From contig NZ_JAGPNL010000003.1 in assembly GCF_018069565.1 (NCBI RefSeq), positions 1 to 64,000 on the forward strand: a DNA stretch of 64,000 nt, in the 5' to 3' direction. This stretch comes from Streptomyces tagetis (lineage in GTDB: Bacteria > Actinomycetota > Actinomycetes > Streptomycetales > Streptomycetaceae). Below the pieces are notes generated by a model. It had not been told where the DNA came from, searched no databases, and saw nothing but the letters and a program-made list of their open reading frames with translations. Both the position numbers and the translations under genes were made by a program. Of the stretch, positions 24,971-37,389 are shown piece by piece (position 1 is the stretch's first letter; each line of letters opens with the position of its first letter).

Positions 24971-26320
24971 ATGCGGGGGTACTTCCGGCCGAGGGCCGCC
25001 GCCGCGGCCGAGCGCGCGGGCATCCGTACGGGGCTGCGCTGGAAGCTCAGCGCGGCGATCGCGCTGGTCGGCGCGCTGGTGGCGATAGCGCTGAGCCTGG
25101 TGGTGCACAACGCGGCCCGGGTGTCGATGCTGGACAACGCGCGCGACCTGGCCGACGAACGGGTCCTGGTCGCGCAGCGCAACTACGAGCTGTCGGGGCG
25201 GCTGAACTTCCCCAACACCCGGATCGACGACCCCGGCCTCCCCGAGGAGCTGCGCCGCAAGGTGGAGGCGGGCCGGCGCGCGACCTACGTCGCCGACCGG
25301 CCGGGCGGTGCCACGGAGATCTGGGCGGCGGTGCCGCTCAAGGACGGGCACGTGATGTCGTTGCACACCGGCTTCACCGACCGCAGCTCCGACATCCTCT
25401 CCGACCTCGACCAGGCGCTGGTGATCGGTTCCATCGCGGTCGTCCTCGGCGGCAGCGCGCTCGGCGTGCTGATCGGCGGGCACCTCTCCCGGCGGCTGCG
25501 CAAGGCCGCCGCCGCGGCGCACCGGGTCGCCGGGGGCGAGCCGGACGTACGGGTGCGGGACGCGATAGGCGGGGTGGTGCGGGACGAGACGGACGACCTG
25601 GCCAGCGCCGTGGACGCGATGGCGGACGCCCTCCAGCAGCGGCTGGAGGCCGAGCGCCGGGTCACCGCGGACATCGCGCACGAGCTGCGCACGCCGGTGA
25701 CCGGACTGCTCACGGCGGCCGAGCTGCTGCCGCCGGGCAGGCCCACCGAGCTGGTGCAGGACCGGGCGGAGGCGCTGCGCACGCTCGTGGAGGACGTGCT
25801 GGAGGTGGCCCGGCTCGACGGGGCCTCGGAACGGGCCGAACTCCAGGACATCGTGCTGGGCGACTTCGTCACCCGGCGGGTGGCGGCGCGGGACCCGCGG
25901 GCCCGGGTGCGGGTGGTGCACGAGTCGGAGGTGACCACCGACCCGCGCCGGCTGGAGCGGGTGCTGTCCAACCTGCTCGCCAACGCCGCCCGGCACGGCC
26001 GTCCGCCGGTGGAGGTCACCGTCGAGGGCCGGGTGATCCGGGTCCGCGACCACGGGCCCGGCTTCCCGGAGGAGCTGCTCGCGGAGGGCCCGAGCCGCTT
26101 CCGCACCGGCAGCCGGGACCGGGCGGGGCGCGGGCACGGGCTGGGGCTGACCATCGCGGCCGGTCAGGCCCGGGTGCTGGGCGCCCGGCTCACCTTCCGC
26201 AACGTCCGCCCGCCGGGGGCGGCCGAGGAGGAGCCCCCCGAGGGCGCGGCGGCCGTCCTGTGGCTCCCGGAACACGCCCCCACCAACACCGGGAGCCATC
26301 CGCTGCCCCGGCTGCCGTGA
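24971..26320 (+). CDS. cseC: Sensor histidine kinase CseC
   Basis: 449 residues. Two membrane spans (about 25-47 and 139-161) flank an extracytoplasmic sensor loop of about 90 residues, then HAMP, the H-box DIAHELRTPVTGL, the N-box NLLANAARH and the G boxes DHGPGF and GHGLGL. It senses cell-wall damage (in S. coelicolor, wall-active antibiotics such as vancomycin) and phosphorylates CseB. ATG 24971 is 8 bp after the cseB stop. The operon ends at the 50-bp palindrome at 26354. Confidence 0.95.
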   Translation: MRGYFRPRAAAAAERAGIRTGLRWKLSAAIALVGALVAIALSLVVHNAARVSMLDNARDLADERVLVAQRNYELSGRLNFPNTRIDDPGLPEELRRKVEAGRRATYVADRPGGATEIWAAVPLKDGHVMSLHTGFTDRSSDILSDLDQALVIGSIAVVLGGSALGVLIGGHLSRRLRKAAAAAHRVAGGEPDVRVRDAIGGVVRDETDDLASAVDAMADALQQRLEAERRVTADIAHELRTPVTGLLTAAELLPPGRPTELVQDRAEALRTLVEDVLEVARLDGASERAELQDIVLGDFVTRRVAARDPRARVRVVHESEVTTDPRRLERVLSNLLANAARHGRPPVEVTVEGRVIRVRDHGPGFPEELLAEGPSRFRTGSRDRAGRGHGLGLTIAAGQARVLGARLTFRNVRPPGAAEEEPPEGAAAVLWLPEHAPTNTGSHPLPRLP

Positions 26321-26353
26321 GAGACGTACGAACCCCCTGAGCCGGAGCTTCAC

Positions 26354-26403
26354 GGGAGTGCGCGAGGGCCCCTGGGACGTCCCAGGGGCCCTCGCGCACT
26401 CCC
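26354..26403. terminator. 50-bp perfect palindrome, bidirectional terminator
   Basis: The whole 50 bp is its own reverse complement with no spacer; the arms start GGGAGTGCGCGAGGG and the centre is GGGACGTCCC. It lies 33 bp after cseC and 7 bp before the stop of the convergent MFS gene, so it should terminate both transcripts. Confidence 0.85.
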
Positions 26404-26410
26404 TCGTGGA

Positions 26411-28018
<1,608 letters not shown>

Positions 28019-28026
28019 TCACCCGT

Positions 28027-28098
28027 ACTTACTTGCCGCCCGGCAAGTTGACTAGACTCGGGACGGTAGACCCGTAACTAGCCGGTCGTCAAGTAAGT
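28027..28098. promoter_or_regulatory. MFS promoter and TetR-type operators
   Basis: ACTTGCCG (28031-28038) and CGGCAAGT (28041-28048) form an 18-bp operator. ACTTACTTG (28027-28035) and CAAGTAAGT (28090-28098) form a wider inverted pair. On the minus strand TTGACG (28092-28087) and TACCGT (28068-28063), 18 bp apart, look like -35 and -10 of the MFS gene. The operators overlap its -35 and its start region, as expected for a repressor. The regulator at 28138 is the obvious candidate. Confidence 0.65.
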
Positions 28099-28137
28099 TT
28101 TCCGGAAAGTGCGCGGGGCAGGAGGTGGCGTAGGAGG

Positions 28138-28743
28138 ATGAGCGGCACGATGGACGGCACCAGGCGGCAACAGCGCAGACGCGGGGACACCCGTCAGCGC
28201 ATCCAGGACGTGGCGCTGGAGCTCTTCGCCGAGCAGGGCTACGAGAAGACCTCGCTGCGGGAGATCGCCGAGCACCTGGACGTCACCAAGGCGGCGCTGT
28301 ACTACCACTTCAAGACCAAGGAAGAGATCCTCGTCAGCATCTTCGAGGATCTCACCCGGCCCATCGGGGACCTCATCGCCTGGGGGCGCGAGCAGCCGCA
28401 CTCCCTGGAGACGAAGCAGGAGATCGTCCGCCGCTACTGCGAGGTGCTGGCCGGCGCGGCCCCGCTCTTCCGCTTCATGCAGGAGAACCAGGCCGCCATC
28501 CGCGAGCTGCGCATCGGCGAGATGTTCAAGCACCGGATGCTGGGCCTGCGGGACATCCTCATCGACCCCGAAGCGGACCTGGTCGACCAGGTCCGCTGTG
28601 TGAGTGCTCTCTTCACGCTGCACGCCGGGATGTTCGTCCTCCAGGATCTGGAGGACGATCCGGCCAAGAGGCGTGCGGCGGTTCTGGAGGTCGCCACCGA
28701 TCTGGTGGCGCAGGCGCACCGGGGAGCGGTCCCGGGCGCCTGA
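28138..28743 (+). CDS. TetR-family regulator, likely repressor of the adjacent MFS exporter
   Basis: 201 residues. The helix-turn-helix is TSLREIAEHLDVTKAALYYH followed by FKTKEEIL, the canonical TetR N-domain; the rest is a helical ligand-binding domain. ATG 28138 has GGAGG about 11 nt upstream. It is divergent from the MFS gene with palindromes between, so it probably represses both genes and releases on binding an exported compound. Confidence 0.92.
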   Translation: MSGTMDGTRRQQRRRGDTRQRIQDVALELFAEQGYEKTSLREIAEHLDVTKAALYYHFKTKEEILVSIFEDLTRPIGDLIAWGREQPHSLETKQEIVRRYCEVLAGAAPLFRFMQENQAAIRELRIGEMFKHRMLGLRDILIDPEADLVDQVRCVSALFTLHAGMFVLQDLEDDPAKRRAAVLEVATDLVAQAHRGAVPGA

Positions 28744-28756
28744 CCGGGGGCGTGCG

Positions 28757-29440
28757 TCAGACGGTGACGCCCTTGCCGCGCAGGAAGGCGACCGGGTCCA
28801 CGGCCGAGCCGTAGTTCGGGGTGGTACGGATCTCGAAGTGCAGGTGCGGACCGCTGGAGTTGCCCGTGTTGCCGGACTTCGCGATGTGCTGGCCGGTCTT
28901 GACGACCTGGCCGACCTTCACGTCGACCCGGGACAGGTGGGCGTACTGGGAGTACGTGCCGCTGCCGTGCTTGATGACGACGGCGTTGCCGTAGGCGGGG
29001 CCGTCGCCGGCGCCGTTGCCGCCGGCCTTGACCACGGTGCCGCCGTGGACGGCGACGACATCGGTGCCGACCGGCACGGCGAAGTCCTGGCCGCTGTGCT
29101 TGGACGCCCACATGCCACCGTTCTGCGCGAAGCTCGCGGTGAGCGAGTACTTCGCGACCGGGTCCACCCAGGAGGCGGTCTTCTTCGTGGCGGCGGACGG
29201 GGCCTTCGCGGTCTGCGCCGACTTGCCGGCCTTGGCGGTCTGCGCGGCCTTGGCCTGGGCCTGGGCCTGCGCCTGGACGGAGCTTGCGGCGGTGGAGGTG
29301 CTGGGAGCCGCCGAGGTGCCGGCGGCAGCCGCGACCCCGGAGCCCAGCGCGACCGAGGCGCCGATTCCGGCGGCCATCAGGGCCGCACGGCTGCGCAGGG
29401 TGGTCGGACGGGGCAGACGGGACGTGACGCGCGGGAACAT
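28757..29440 (-). CDS. Secreted M23 (LytM-type) peptidase
   Basis: 227 residues. A long signal peptide with Arg-rich n-region (residues 1-40, ending near AAAAG) is followed by an Ala/Gln/Lys-rich linker and the M23 domain. Zinc ligands are seen in HSGQDFAVP (H-x3-D) and GPHLHFEI (HxH). It should cleave peptidoglycan cross-bridges during growth. ATG 29440 is the first Met of the signal peptide. It converges on the TetR gene with 13 bp between stops. Confidence 0.9.
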   Translation of the reverse strand: MFPRVTSRLPRPTTLRSRAALMAAGIGASVALGSGVAAAAGTSAAPSTSTAASSVQAQAQAQAKAAQTAKAGKSAQTAKAPSAATKKTASWVDPVAKYSLTASFAQNGGMWASKHSGQDFAVPVGTDVVAVHGGTVVKAGGNGAGDGPAYGNAVVIKHGSGTYSQYAHLSRVDVKVGQVVKTGQHIAKSGNTGNSSGPHLHFEIRTTPNYGSAVDPVAFLRGKGVTV

Positions 29441-29919
29441 TCGAACCTCATGGGGACGGGGTCAGGGGGACGCCCTCCGGTGAACGTTCGGGACGCTCTC
29501 CCGGCGGGCTCCACCTTGGTAACCCGAGGGGGCGAACCAGCACAAAGGTGTGACCTACGACCGTTTTTCGTAGTTCAGGGTGAAACTTCCCGAGTGATGA
29601 CAGATCCGTCTTTTCGGACAGAAGCAGCTCAGAGCCCCGCCGGCCCAGCCCCGCCTTGGTCCGGTATGCCGGTTTCCCCGGCCCCCGCCGCGTCGACTAT
29701 TCCCCGTAGTACCCCCCGGATCGCCTGTGCCCCATGTCACCGCGAGCCATGATCGAAGGACCCCCGGATGTGACGGGGGCTACTCGCCCCCGGCGGTAAA
29801 TCGCGGCCCCGCAGCGGCCGTTCACCACCCCGGAACGTGACCGGCGCCACGCCCGTCACCCGCCCCGGGGGCCCGATAGGCTCCCCCTCGTCACGGGCCA
29901 CGGGGGAGGAACCGGCGGG
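29441..29919. other. 479-bp divergent intergenic region
   Basis: It separates the M23 gene from the NACHT gene. A short hairpin CTACGA/TCGTAG with a T-rich loop lies at 29554-29573. TAGGCT at 29877-29882 is a candidate -10 for the NACHT gene, and GGGGGAGGA (29902-29910) is its ribosome-binding site. c-di-AMP riboswitches control some Streptomyces wall hydrolases, but I did not find the conserved ydaO-type core here. No gene is seen. Confidence 0.45.
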
Positions 29920-32900
29920 ATGGAACCAGTCGTACTCGGCGGGAAGTTGGCCTCCCCGCTCATCGCACCGCTGATCAGGAAGCTCTTCGTGCCGGACGGC
30001 CCCGGCGCCGGCCTGGTCGAGCGGCCCGTCCGCCTCACGCACCTGGTCTCCTTCCGCGGCGAGCGGCGCGTCCTCGGCGAGAAGGAGGTGCGCCGGCTCG
30101 CCGCGCGCCTGGTCGGGGCGACCCTGGACTCCCGGGGCGAGGCGCCCTTCCCCCGCGACGAGGAGACCGCCGTCGCCGACGCCCTCACCGCCCGCCTGCT
30201 CGCCCTCGGCGACCTGGACATGGACGACGTCCAGGCCGTCGGCCTGGGCCACCGCAAACTGGCCGCACGACTGCGCCGCCCCGGGGCCGCCGACGGCCTC
30301 TCCGCCGACGCCGGGTACTTCCTCGACTCCGCGACCGAGTGGGCCTGCCTGCACATCCTGGAGTTCTTCACCCGGCGCTCCGCCTTCGTCGCCCGCACCC
30401 TCGTCGAGCAGACCCGCCGGCAAACCGAACTCATCGCAAAAATCGACGAGTTGATCCTCCGCATCCCGCGCCCGGCCGCCCACGACACCGCCTTCGAACG
30501 CCGCTACCTGCCCTACGTCGCCGAACGTCACGACCACCTCACCATCTACGGCATCGACCTGCGCGACTCCCCCGACCGCTGGCCGCTGGAGGTGGCCTAC
30601 CTCACCCTGGAGGCCACCGCCGACCACGAGGAACCCGGCGACCGGGACCCCGCGCGCCCCGGCGAGGGCCCGCCCGCCCGCGCCCGGCGGCTCCCCGCCG
30701 ACCGGACGCTCGACCAGGAGCCCCGCGTACTGCTCCGGGGCGACGCGGGCTCCGGCAAGACGACCCTCGCCCAGTGGCTGGCGGTGACCGCCGCCCGGGA
30801 GGGCACGCGCATCCCCTACGTCCTCCCGCTGCGCACCCTGATCCGCACCGGCCCGCTGCCCGCCCCCGCGGCCTTCCTGAGCGCGGCGGGCTGCCCGCTG
30901 ACCCCGCCGGAGGGCTGGGCGGAACGCGTCCTGACCGAAGGCCGCGCCCTGGTCCTCGTCGACGGCCTGGACGAGATCCCGGCGGCCGACCGGCACGCCA
31001 CCCGGCACTGGCTGCGCGGCCTCCTGCACGCCTACCCCGGCAACCGCTGGCTGCTGACCACCCGCCCCACCGCCGTACGCGCCGACTGGCTGGCCACGGA
31101 GGGCTTCTGGGAACTCTCCCTGGCTCCCATGGGCCACGCGGAGGTCGCCACCTTCGTCCACCGCTGGCACGAGGCCGCCCGCGCCCCCGAGTACGAACAG
31201 CGGCTGCTCGACTCCCTGCGCACCAAACGGGACCTGGCCCGCCTCGTCACCAACCCGCTGATGTGCGGCCTGGTCTGCGCCCTGCACCGCGAGCGGCGCG
31301 GCTACCTCCCCACCGGCCGCAAGGAGTTGTACGACGCCGCCCTCGCCATGCTCCTCACCCGCCGGGACCGCGAACGCGGCCTCGGCACGGGCGACGGCCC
31401 CGACCTCGGCGAGGAGGCACAGCTCGAACTCCTCCAACGCCTCGCCTACGCCCTGGTGTTGAGCGGTCGCAGCGAAATGGGGCTGGAGACGGCCGAGCGG
31501 ATCGTGGAGCGCGCCCTGCCCACCCTGGCACCGGCCGGGTTCTGCGACGCCCCGACGGTGCTGCGGTCCCTGCTGCTGCGCAGCGGCGTGCTGCGCCATC
31601 CCGCCGAGGACACCCTCGACTTCGTCCACCGCACCTTCCAGGACTACCTGGCCGCCCGCCACGCCGTGGAGGAAGGCCACCTCGACGTCCTCACCAGCCG
31701 GGCCGGGGACACCCAGTGGGAGGACGTGATCCGCATGGCCGTCGCCCACGCCCGGCCCCGCGAACGCGTCGCCCTGCTGCGGGGTCTGCCCGCCGAGGGC
31801 TCGCCCCGGCTCACCCTGCTCGCCCTGGCCTGCCTGGAGCACGCCACCGCCCTGGACCCGGCGGTGCGCGCGGAGGTGGAGCGGCGGGCGGCCGGGCTGA
31901 TCCCGCCGCGCACCACCGAGGCGGCGCGGGAGCTGGCGGCGGCCGGTCCGCTGGTGCTGGAGCTGCTGCCGGGGCCCGAGGGGCTGACCGCCGAGGAGGC
32001 GCGGTGCGTCACCGTCACCGCTTCGGTCCTGGGCCAGGAGGAACCCGACGGGGCCCTCGCCGTACTGCGCCGCTTCCGGGACCACCCGGACCTCGGCGTG
32101 CGGCGGCAGCTCGCGGGCACCTGGCACCGCTTCGACACCGCGCGGTACGCGGCCGAGGTCCTGGACCACCTCGACCGTACGGACCTCTTCCTCGACTGCG
32201 AGACGCCCGCCCAGCGCGCCGCGCTCGCCGGGATGCGCCCCTGGGCCGGGCTGCGCTTCTCGGGCCCGCACCGGGCCGAGGACATCGTGGCCGCCGTACC
32301 GGAGCCGGAGGCGGTGACCACGCTGCGCATCGAGCGGAACCCGGTGCTGACGGACCTGGCACCGCTGCGGCGCCTCACCTCGCTGACCCGGCTGTCGCAC
32401 GCCGAGAGCCCGCACGCGACCGGCCTGGACGCGCTGGCGGCGCTGCCCCTCAAGGAACTCGTCCTCGGCTCGGTAGCCGACCTGACGGGGCTGCGGGCCC
32501 TGTCGTCGCTCGTCATGCTCTCCGTGGTCCAGGAGCTGCCGGGGACATGCCTCACCGAGACCCTGCCGACCGAGGCTCCCCTGGGCTTTCTCTTCCTGGG
32601 GCGCAACAGCACGGACGCCACCGGGCTACTGGGCCTGAGCCGCTGGAAGACGCTGCGCACACTCGGCCTCGGGCCGTTGACCACGGAACTGACCACGGCC
32701 GACTGGCACGAGGTCGCGGCACTCCCGGGGCTCACCCACCTCCATCTGGACGCGGCGATCATCCGGAACTTGCCGGCCTCCATCGGCCGCATGCCGGAGC
32801 TGCCCGGCATCGAGACGCTGTGGGTCCCCGCGATGGACGGAACCGAGCATCTCGCCGCACTGGCATCCCGGCTCCCCAACGTGCACTCGGTGACCCTCGG

Positions 32901-32982
32901 GAGCAGGCACGGACACTGGTCCCCGGTCGCCGACTTCCGCCCGCTCTTCCCTCACGCCGACGTGACCCTGGAGCAATACTGA
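29920..32982 (+). CDS. NACHT NTPase with C-terminal leucine-rich repeats (bacterial NLR-like)
   Basis: 1020 residues. A helical N-terminal region (about 1-190) matches the expected place of an NNH-type domain. The NACHT ATPase has Walker A GDAGSGKT (274-281) and extended Walker B LVLVDGLDEIP with D348, D351 and E352. A helical segment containing FVHRTFQDYLAARHAVEEG (about 570) is typical of NACHT proteins. Leucine-rich repeats run from about 800 to the end. This is the STAND/NLR layout; bacterial NACHT proteins are known to defend against phage. No nuclease or other classical effector motif is evident, and no partner gene flanks it. It has its own ribosome-binding site and a strong terminator, so it is a single-gene unit. 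Confidence 0.9.
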   Translation: MEPVVLGGKLASPLIAPLIRKLFVPDGPGAGLVERPVRLTHLVSFRGERRVLGEKEVRRLAARLVGATLDSRGEAPFPRDEETAVADALTARLLALGDLDMDDVQAVGLGHRKLAARLRRPGAADGLSADAGYFLDSATEWACLHILEFFTRRSAFVARTLVEQTRRQTELIAKIDELILRIPRPAAHDTAFERRYLPYVAERHDHLTIYGIDLRDSPDRWPLEVAYLTLEATADHEEPGDRDPARPGEGPPARARRLPADRTLDQEPRVLLRGDAGSGKTTLAQWLAVTAAREGTRIPYVLPLRTLIRTGPLPAPAAFLSAAGCPLTPPEGWAERVLTEGRALVLVDGLDEIPAADRHATRHWLRGLLHAYPGNRWLLTTRPTAVRADWLATEGFWELSLAPMGHAEVATFVHRWHEAARAPEYEQRLLDSLRTKRDLARLVTNPLMCGLVCALHRERRGYLPTGRKELYDAALAMLLTRRDRERGLGTGDGPDLGEEAQLELLQRLAYALVLSGRSEMGLETAERIVERALPTLAPAGFCDAPTVLRSLLLRSGVLRHPAEDTLDFVHRTFQDYLAARHAVEEGHLDVLTSRAGDTQWEDVIRMAVAHARPRERVALLRGLPAEGSPRLTLLALACLEHATALDPAVRAEVERRAAGLIPPRTTEAARELAAAGPLVLELLPGPEGLTAEEARCVTVTASVLGQEEPDGALAVLRRFRDHPDLGVRRQLAGTWHRFDTARYAAEVLDHLDRTDLFLDCETPAQRAALAGMRPWAGLRFSGPHRAEDIVAAVPEPEAVTTLRIERNPVLTDLAPLRRLTSLTRLSHAESPHATGLDALAALPLKELVLGSVADLTGLRALSSLVMLSVVQELPGTCLTETLPTEAPLGFLFLGRNSTDATGLLGLSRWKTLRTLGLGPLTTELTTADWHEVAALPGLTHLHLDAAIIRNLPASIGRMPELPGIETLWVPAMDGTEHLAALASRLPNVHSVTLGSRHGHWSPVADFRPLFPHADVTLEQY

Positions 32983-32993
32983 CCCGGCACGGA

Positions 32994-33037
32994 AAAAGGG
33001 GCTGTCCCGGGACCGGAGTCCCGGGACAGCCCCTTTT
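32994..33037. terminator. Strong bidirectional terminator between the NACHT gene and clpC
   Basis: A 19-bp perfect stem (32994-33012 with 33019-33037) closes a 6-nt loop. The arms begin AAAAGGGG and end CCCCTTTT, giving a T-run in both directions for the convergent genes. Confidence 0.92.
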
Positions 33038-33058
33038 CGGCGGCTCACCCCGGAGGGA

Positions 33059-35584
<2,526 letters not shown>

Positions 35585-36014
35585 CGTTAATCGCTCCTCA
35601 GAGCGGTCAGGCAGTAAGGGGAACTTCCCCTCCCTGTCCTTCCGCAGCTTAGTCCCGCAAGCGGGGACCGCTCATTCCAACTGCCGACACCGTCGATGGC
35701 CTCCTGACCCCGAACGCCGACATCTGCCACAACCCGATGGTGCGAGACGATGTTCCCGCAGGCCAGGTACTTACCCCACTCGCCAGTACGCCCATGGCGA
35801 ACGTGAGACGGCCCATTCTGCGTGTCGCCCCCTCCCACTAGGGATGTCTTACCCGCAGGCACGGACAGTCCATGCCGCGCGCGCCGGTTCCCTCCGCTAC
35901 GGGCGAACAACCCGGTGCCGTCACACACCTCCGTGCGCCCCCTCGTCCGGAACTCCCCGCGATCGCCGCACCACCCAGCGTAACTCGGACGTCCGTCCGA
36001 CGGTTTCCCCGGAC
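35585..36014. other. 430-bp clpC promoter region
   Basis: Apart from the ClgR-like site at 35786-35802, I see no gene or repeat. The region should hold the divergent promoters of clpC (minus) and of the hypothetical gene at 36015 (plus). Confidence 0.45.
35786..35802. promoter_or_regulatory. ClgR-like operator upstream of clpC
   Basis: On the minus strand it reads GTTCGCCATGGGCGTAC. The ClgR consensus as I know it is GTTCGC-N5-GCGAAC; the left half is perfect and the right half differs at one base. ClgR activates clp and lon genes in Streptomyces, so the match fits the gene. Confidence 0.6.
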
Positions 36015-36719
36015 ATGGTCCGCGCCCCCTCCCCCGTGCCCCCGCCGTCGCCTCCTTCGCCTCTTCCGTCACCCGTGTCCCCGCCGGTGCCTTCCGGCCC
36101 GGCCGCCACGGTGCCCGGACCCCGCCGCCCACGGGAGGCGGGCGGCACGCCGGAGCGGGTGCGGTGGTGGTACGAGGAGGTGCTCGGCTGGCCCACTCAG
36201 CCCCGGCCCCGGGTCCCGGGGGAGCCGGCGGCGCCGGTACGGCTGCGGACGGGGGTCCGCTTCGACGTCCTGGACGTCCCGGCCGAGGCGGGTCACGCGG
36301 CACTGGACCGGACGGGTCCGCTCACGCGCCCCTTCCCGGTGGCCGTGCGGGGCGCGCGGATGCTGCTGCTCGTCTCCGCGGGCAGCGCGGAGGAGCTGCC
36401 GGGCCTGCTGGAGTGGCTGGAGTGGGGCTCGCTCCCGCTCGACCTGACGCCGGTCGGGGCGGGCGGTCTCGTCGAGGCGCCCCTGCCCCCCGGCGCCGGC
36501 CCGGCCGGCGGGCCGCCGCTCGCCGGGGACGGCGGCGGTGCGCAGGGGGCCGCTCACTGGCTGCGGCCCCCCGATCCGGCGTACGACGTCGAGGACTCGC
36601 TGCCCTCGCTGTCGTCGCTGTCGGGGACCGGGGGCTCGAAGACCCCCGACCTCGCGCGACTGCTGCACACCCTGGCGACCCGGGTCCACCGGGTCCGGCT
36701 GGGCCGGGCGACGCGCTGA
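36015..36719 (+). CDS. Hypothetical Pro-rich protein, distant primase/polymerase-like motif
   Basis: 234 residues. A Pro/Ser/Val-rich tail (about 1-45) leads to a conserved-looking part beginning TPERVRWWYEEVLGWPT and VRLRTGVRFDVLDVPAEAG. These motifs recall short Streptomyces proteins annotated as bifunctional DNA primase/polymerase N-terminal-like, but catalytic residues cannot be confirmed. ATG 36015 is the first Met near the conserved part; no good ribosome-binding site is visible. It is convergent with lsr2, 37 bp between stops. Confidence 0.6.
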   Translation: MVRAPSPVPPPSPPSPLPSPVSPPVPSGPAATVPGPRRPREAGGTPERVRWWYEEVLGWPTQPRPRVPGEPAAPVRLRTGVRFDVLDVPAEAGHAALDRTGPLTRPFPVAVRGARMLLLVSAGSAEELPGLLEWLEWGSLPLDLTPVGAGGLVEAPLPPGAGPAGGPPLAGDGGGAQGAAHWLRPPDPAYDVEDSLPSLSSLSGTGGSKTPDLARLLHTLATRVHRVRLGRATR

Positions 36720-36756
36720 GGGCGGGCCGGTCGGGGGCGTGCCCCGGGCCGGGTGA

Positions 36757-37092
36757 TCAGCCGTTGGCCTTCTCGTACGCCTCGCGGATGATCGCGGGGA
36801 CGCGCCCGCGGTCGTTGACCTCGTAACCGTTCTGCTTCGCCCAGGCGCGGATCGCCGCGGTGTCCTGGCTGCCGCCCGCCGCGGCGCGCGCCTTGCCACG
36901 ACCGCCGGAGGCACGGCCACCGGTGCGCCGGCCGCCCTTCACATACGGTTCGAGAAGTCCGCGCAGCTTGTCGGCGTTGGCCGTCGTGAGGTCGATCTCG
37001 TAGGTCTTGCCGTCCAGTGCGAACGTCACGGTCTCGTCCGCCTCGCCGCCGTCGAGGTCATCGACAAGAAGGACCTGAACCTTCTGTGCCAC
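36757..37092 (-). CDS. lsr2: Nucleoid-associated xenogeneic silencer Lsr2
   Basis: 111 residues, the standard Lsr2 length. The N-terminal oligomerisation part (VQVLLVDDLDGGEADETV) and the C-terminal DNA-binding part with the RGR minor-groove motif (VNDRGRVPAIIREAYEKANG) are both intact, joined by a basic Gly/Arg linker. It coats AT-rich DNA and silences foreign and specialised-metabolite genes. GTG 37092 has AAAGGAA about 6 nt upstream. The 297-bp upstream gap is AT-richer than its surroundings and contains GTTATA (37160-37165, TATAAC on the minus strand) as a possible -10. Confidence 0.96.
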   Translation of the reverse strand: MAQKVQVLLVDDLDGGEADETVTFALDGKTYEIDLTTANADKLRGLLEPYVKGGRRTGGRASGGRGKARAAAGGSQDTAAIRAWAKQNGYEVNDRGRVPAIIREAYEKANG

Positions 37093-37318
37093 CGCAATTC
37101 CTTTCATCGATAACGTGAGGGCCGGAGGTCCGCCGGCGTCCGCCGTATCGCCGTCCCTTGTTATATGCAGTACAGCAGTACGTCGGAAAGCAAACCGCTT
37201 TTGCCGGAAAAACACAAACCCCCGGCGGAGACCGGTAGCCTGCTCCGGGCCCGGGAAGATGCGCGTATCGGACATAGGGAACCGTGAACCGGCCGCCCGT
37301 CGAATAAACCTGGGCCAC

Positions 37319-37357
37319 CGATACGGAGGGGATGAGGCGCCGATACGGAGGGGATGA
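37319..37357. repeat. Two-copy 22-bp spaced tandem repeat upstream of lsr2
   Basis: CGATACGGAGGGGATGA occurs at 37319-37335 and 37341-37357. It lies between lsr2 and argA, both on the minus strand. It may be a slippage product; a regulatory role is possible but unsupported. Confidence 0.8.
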
Positions 37358-37389
37358 CGGCTTGGCGGCGCCCGGACGATGCCGGGCGA

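Noticed and set aside
29441..29640. c-di-AMP (ydaO-type) riboswitch before the M23 gene
   Set aside because: The gene class would fit, but I could not find the conserved core. An Rfam RF00379 covariance search would decide.
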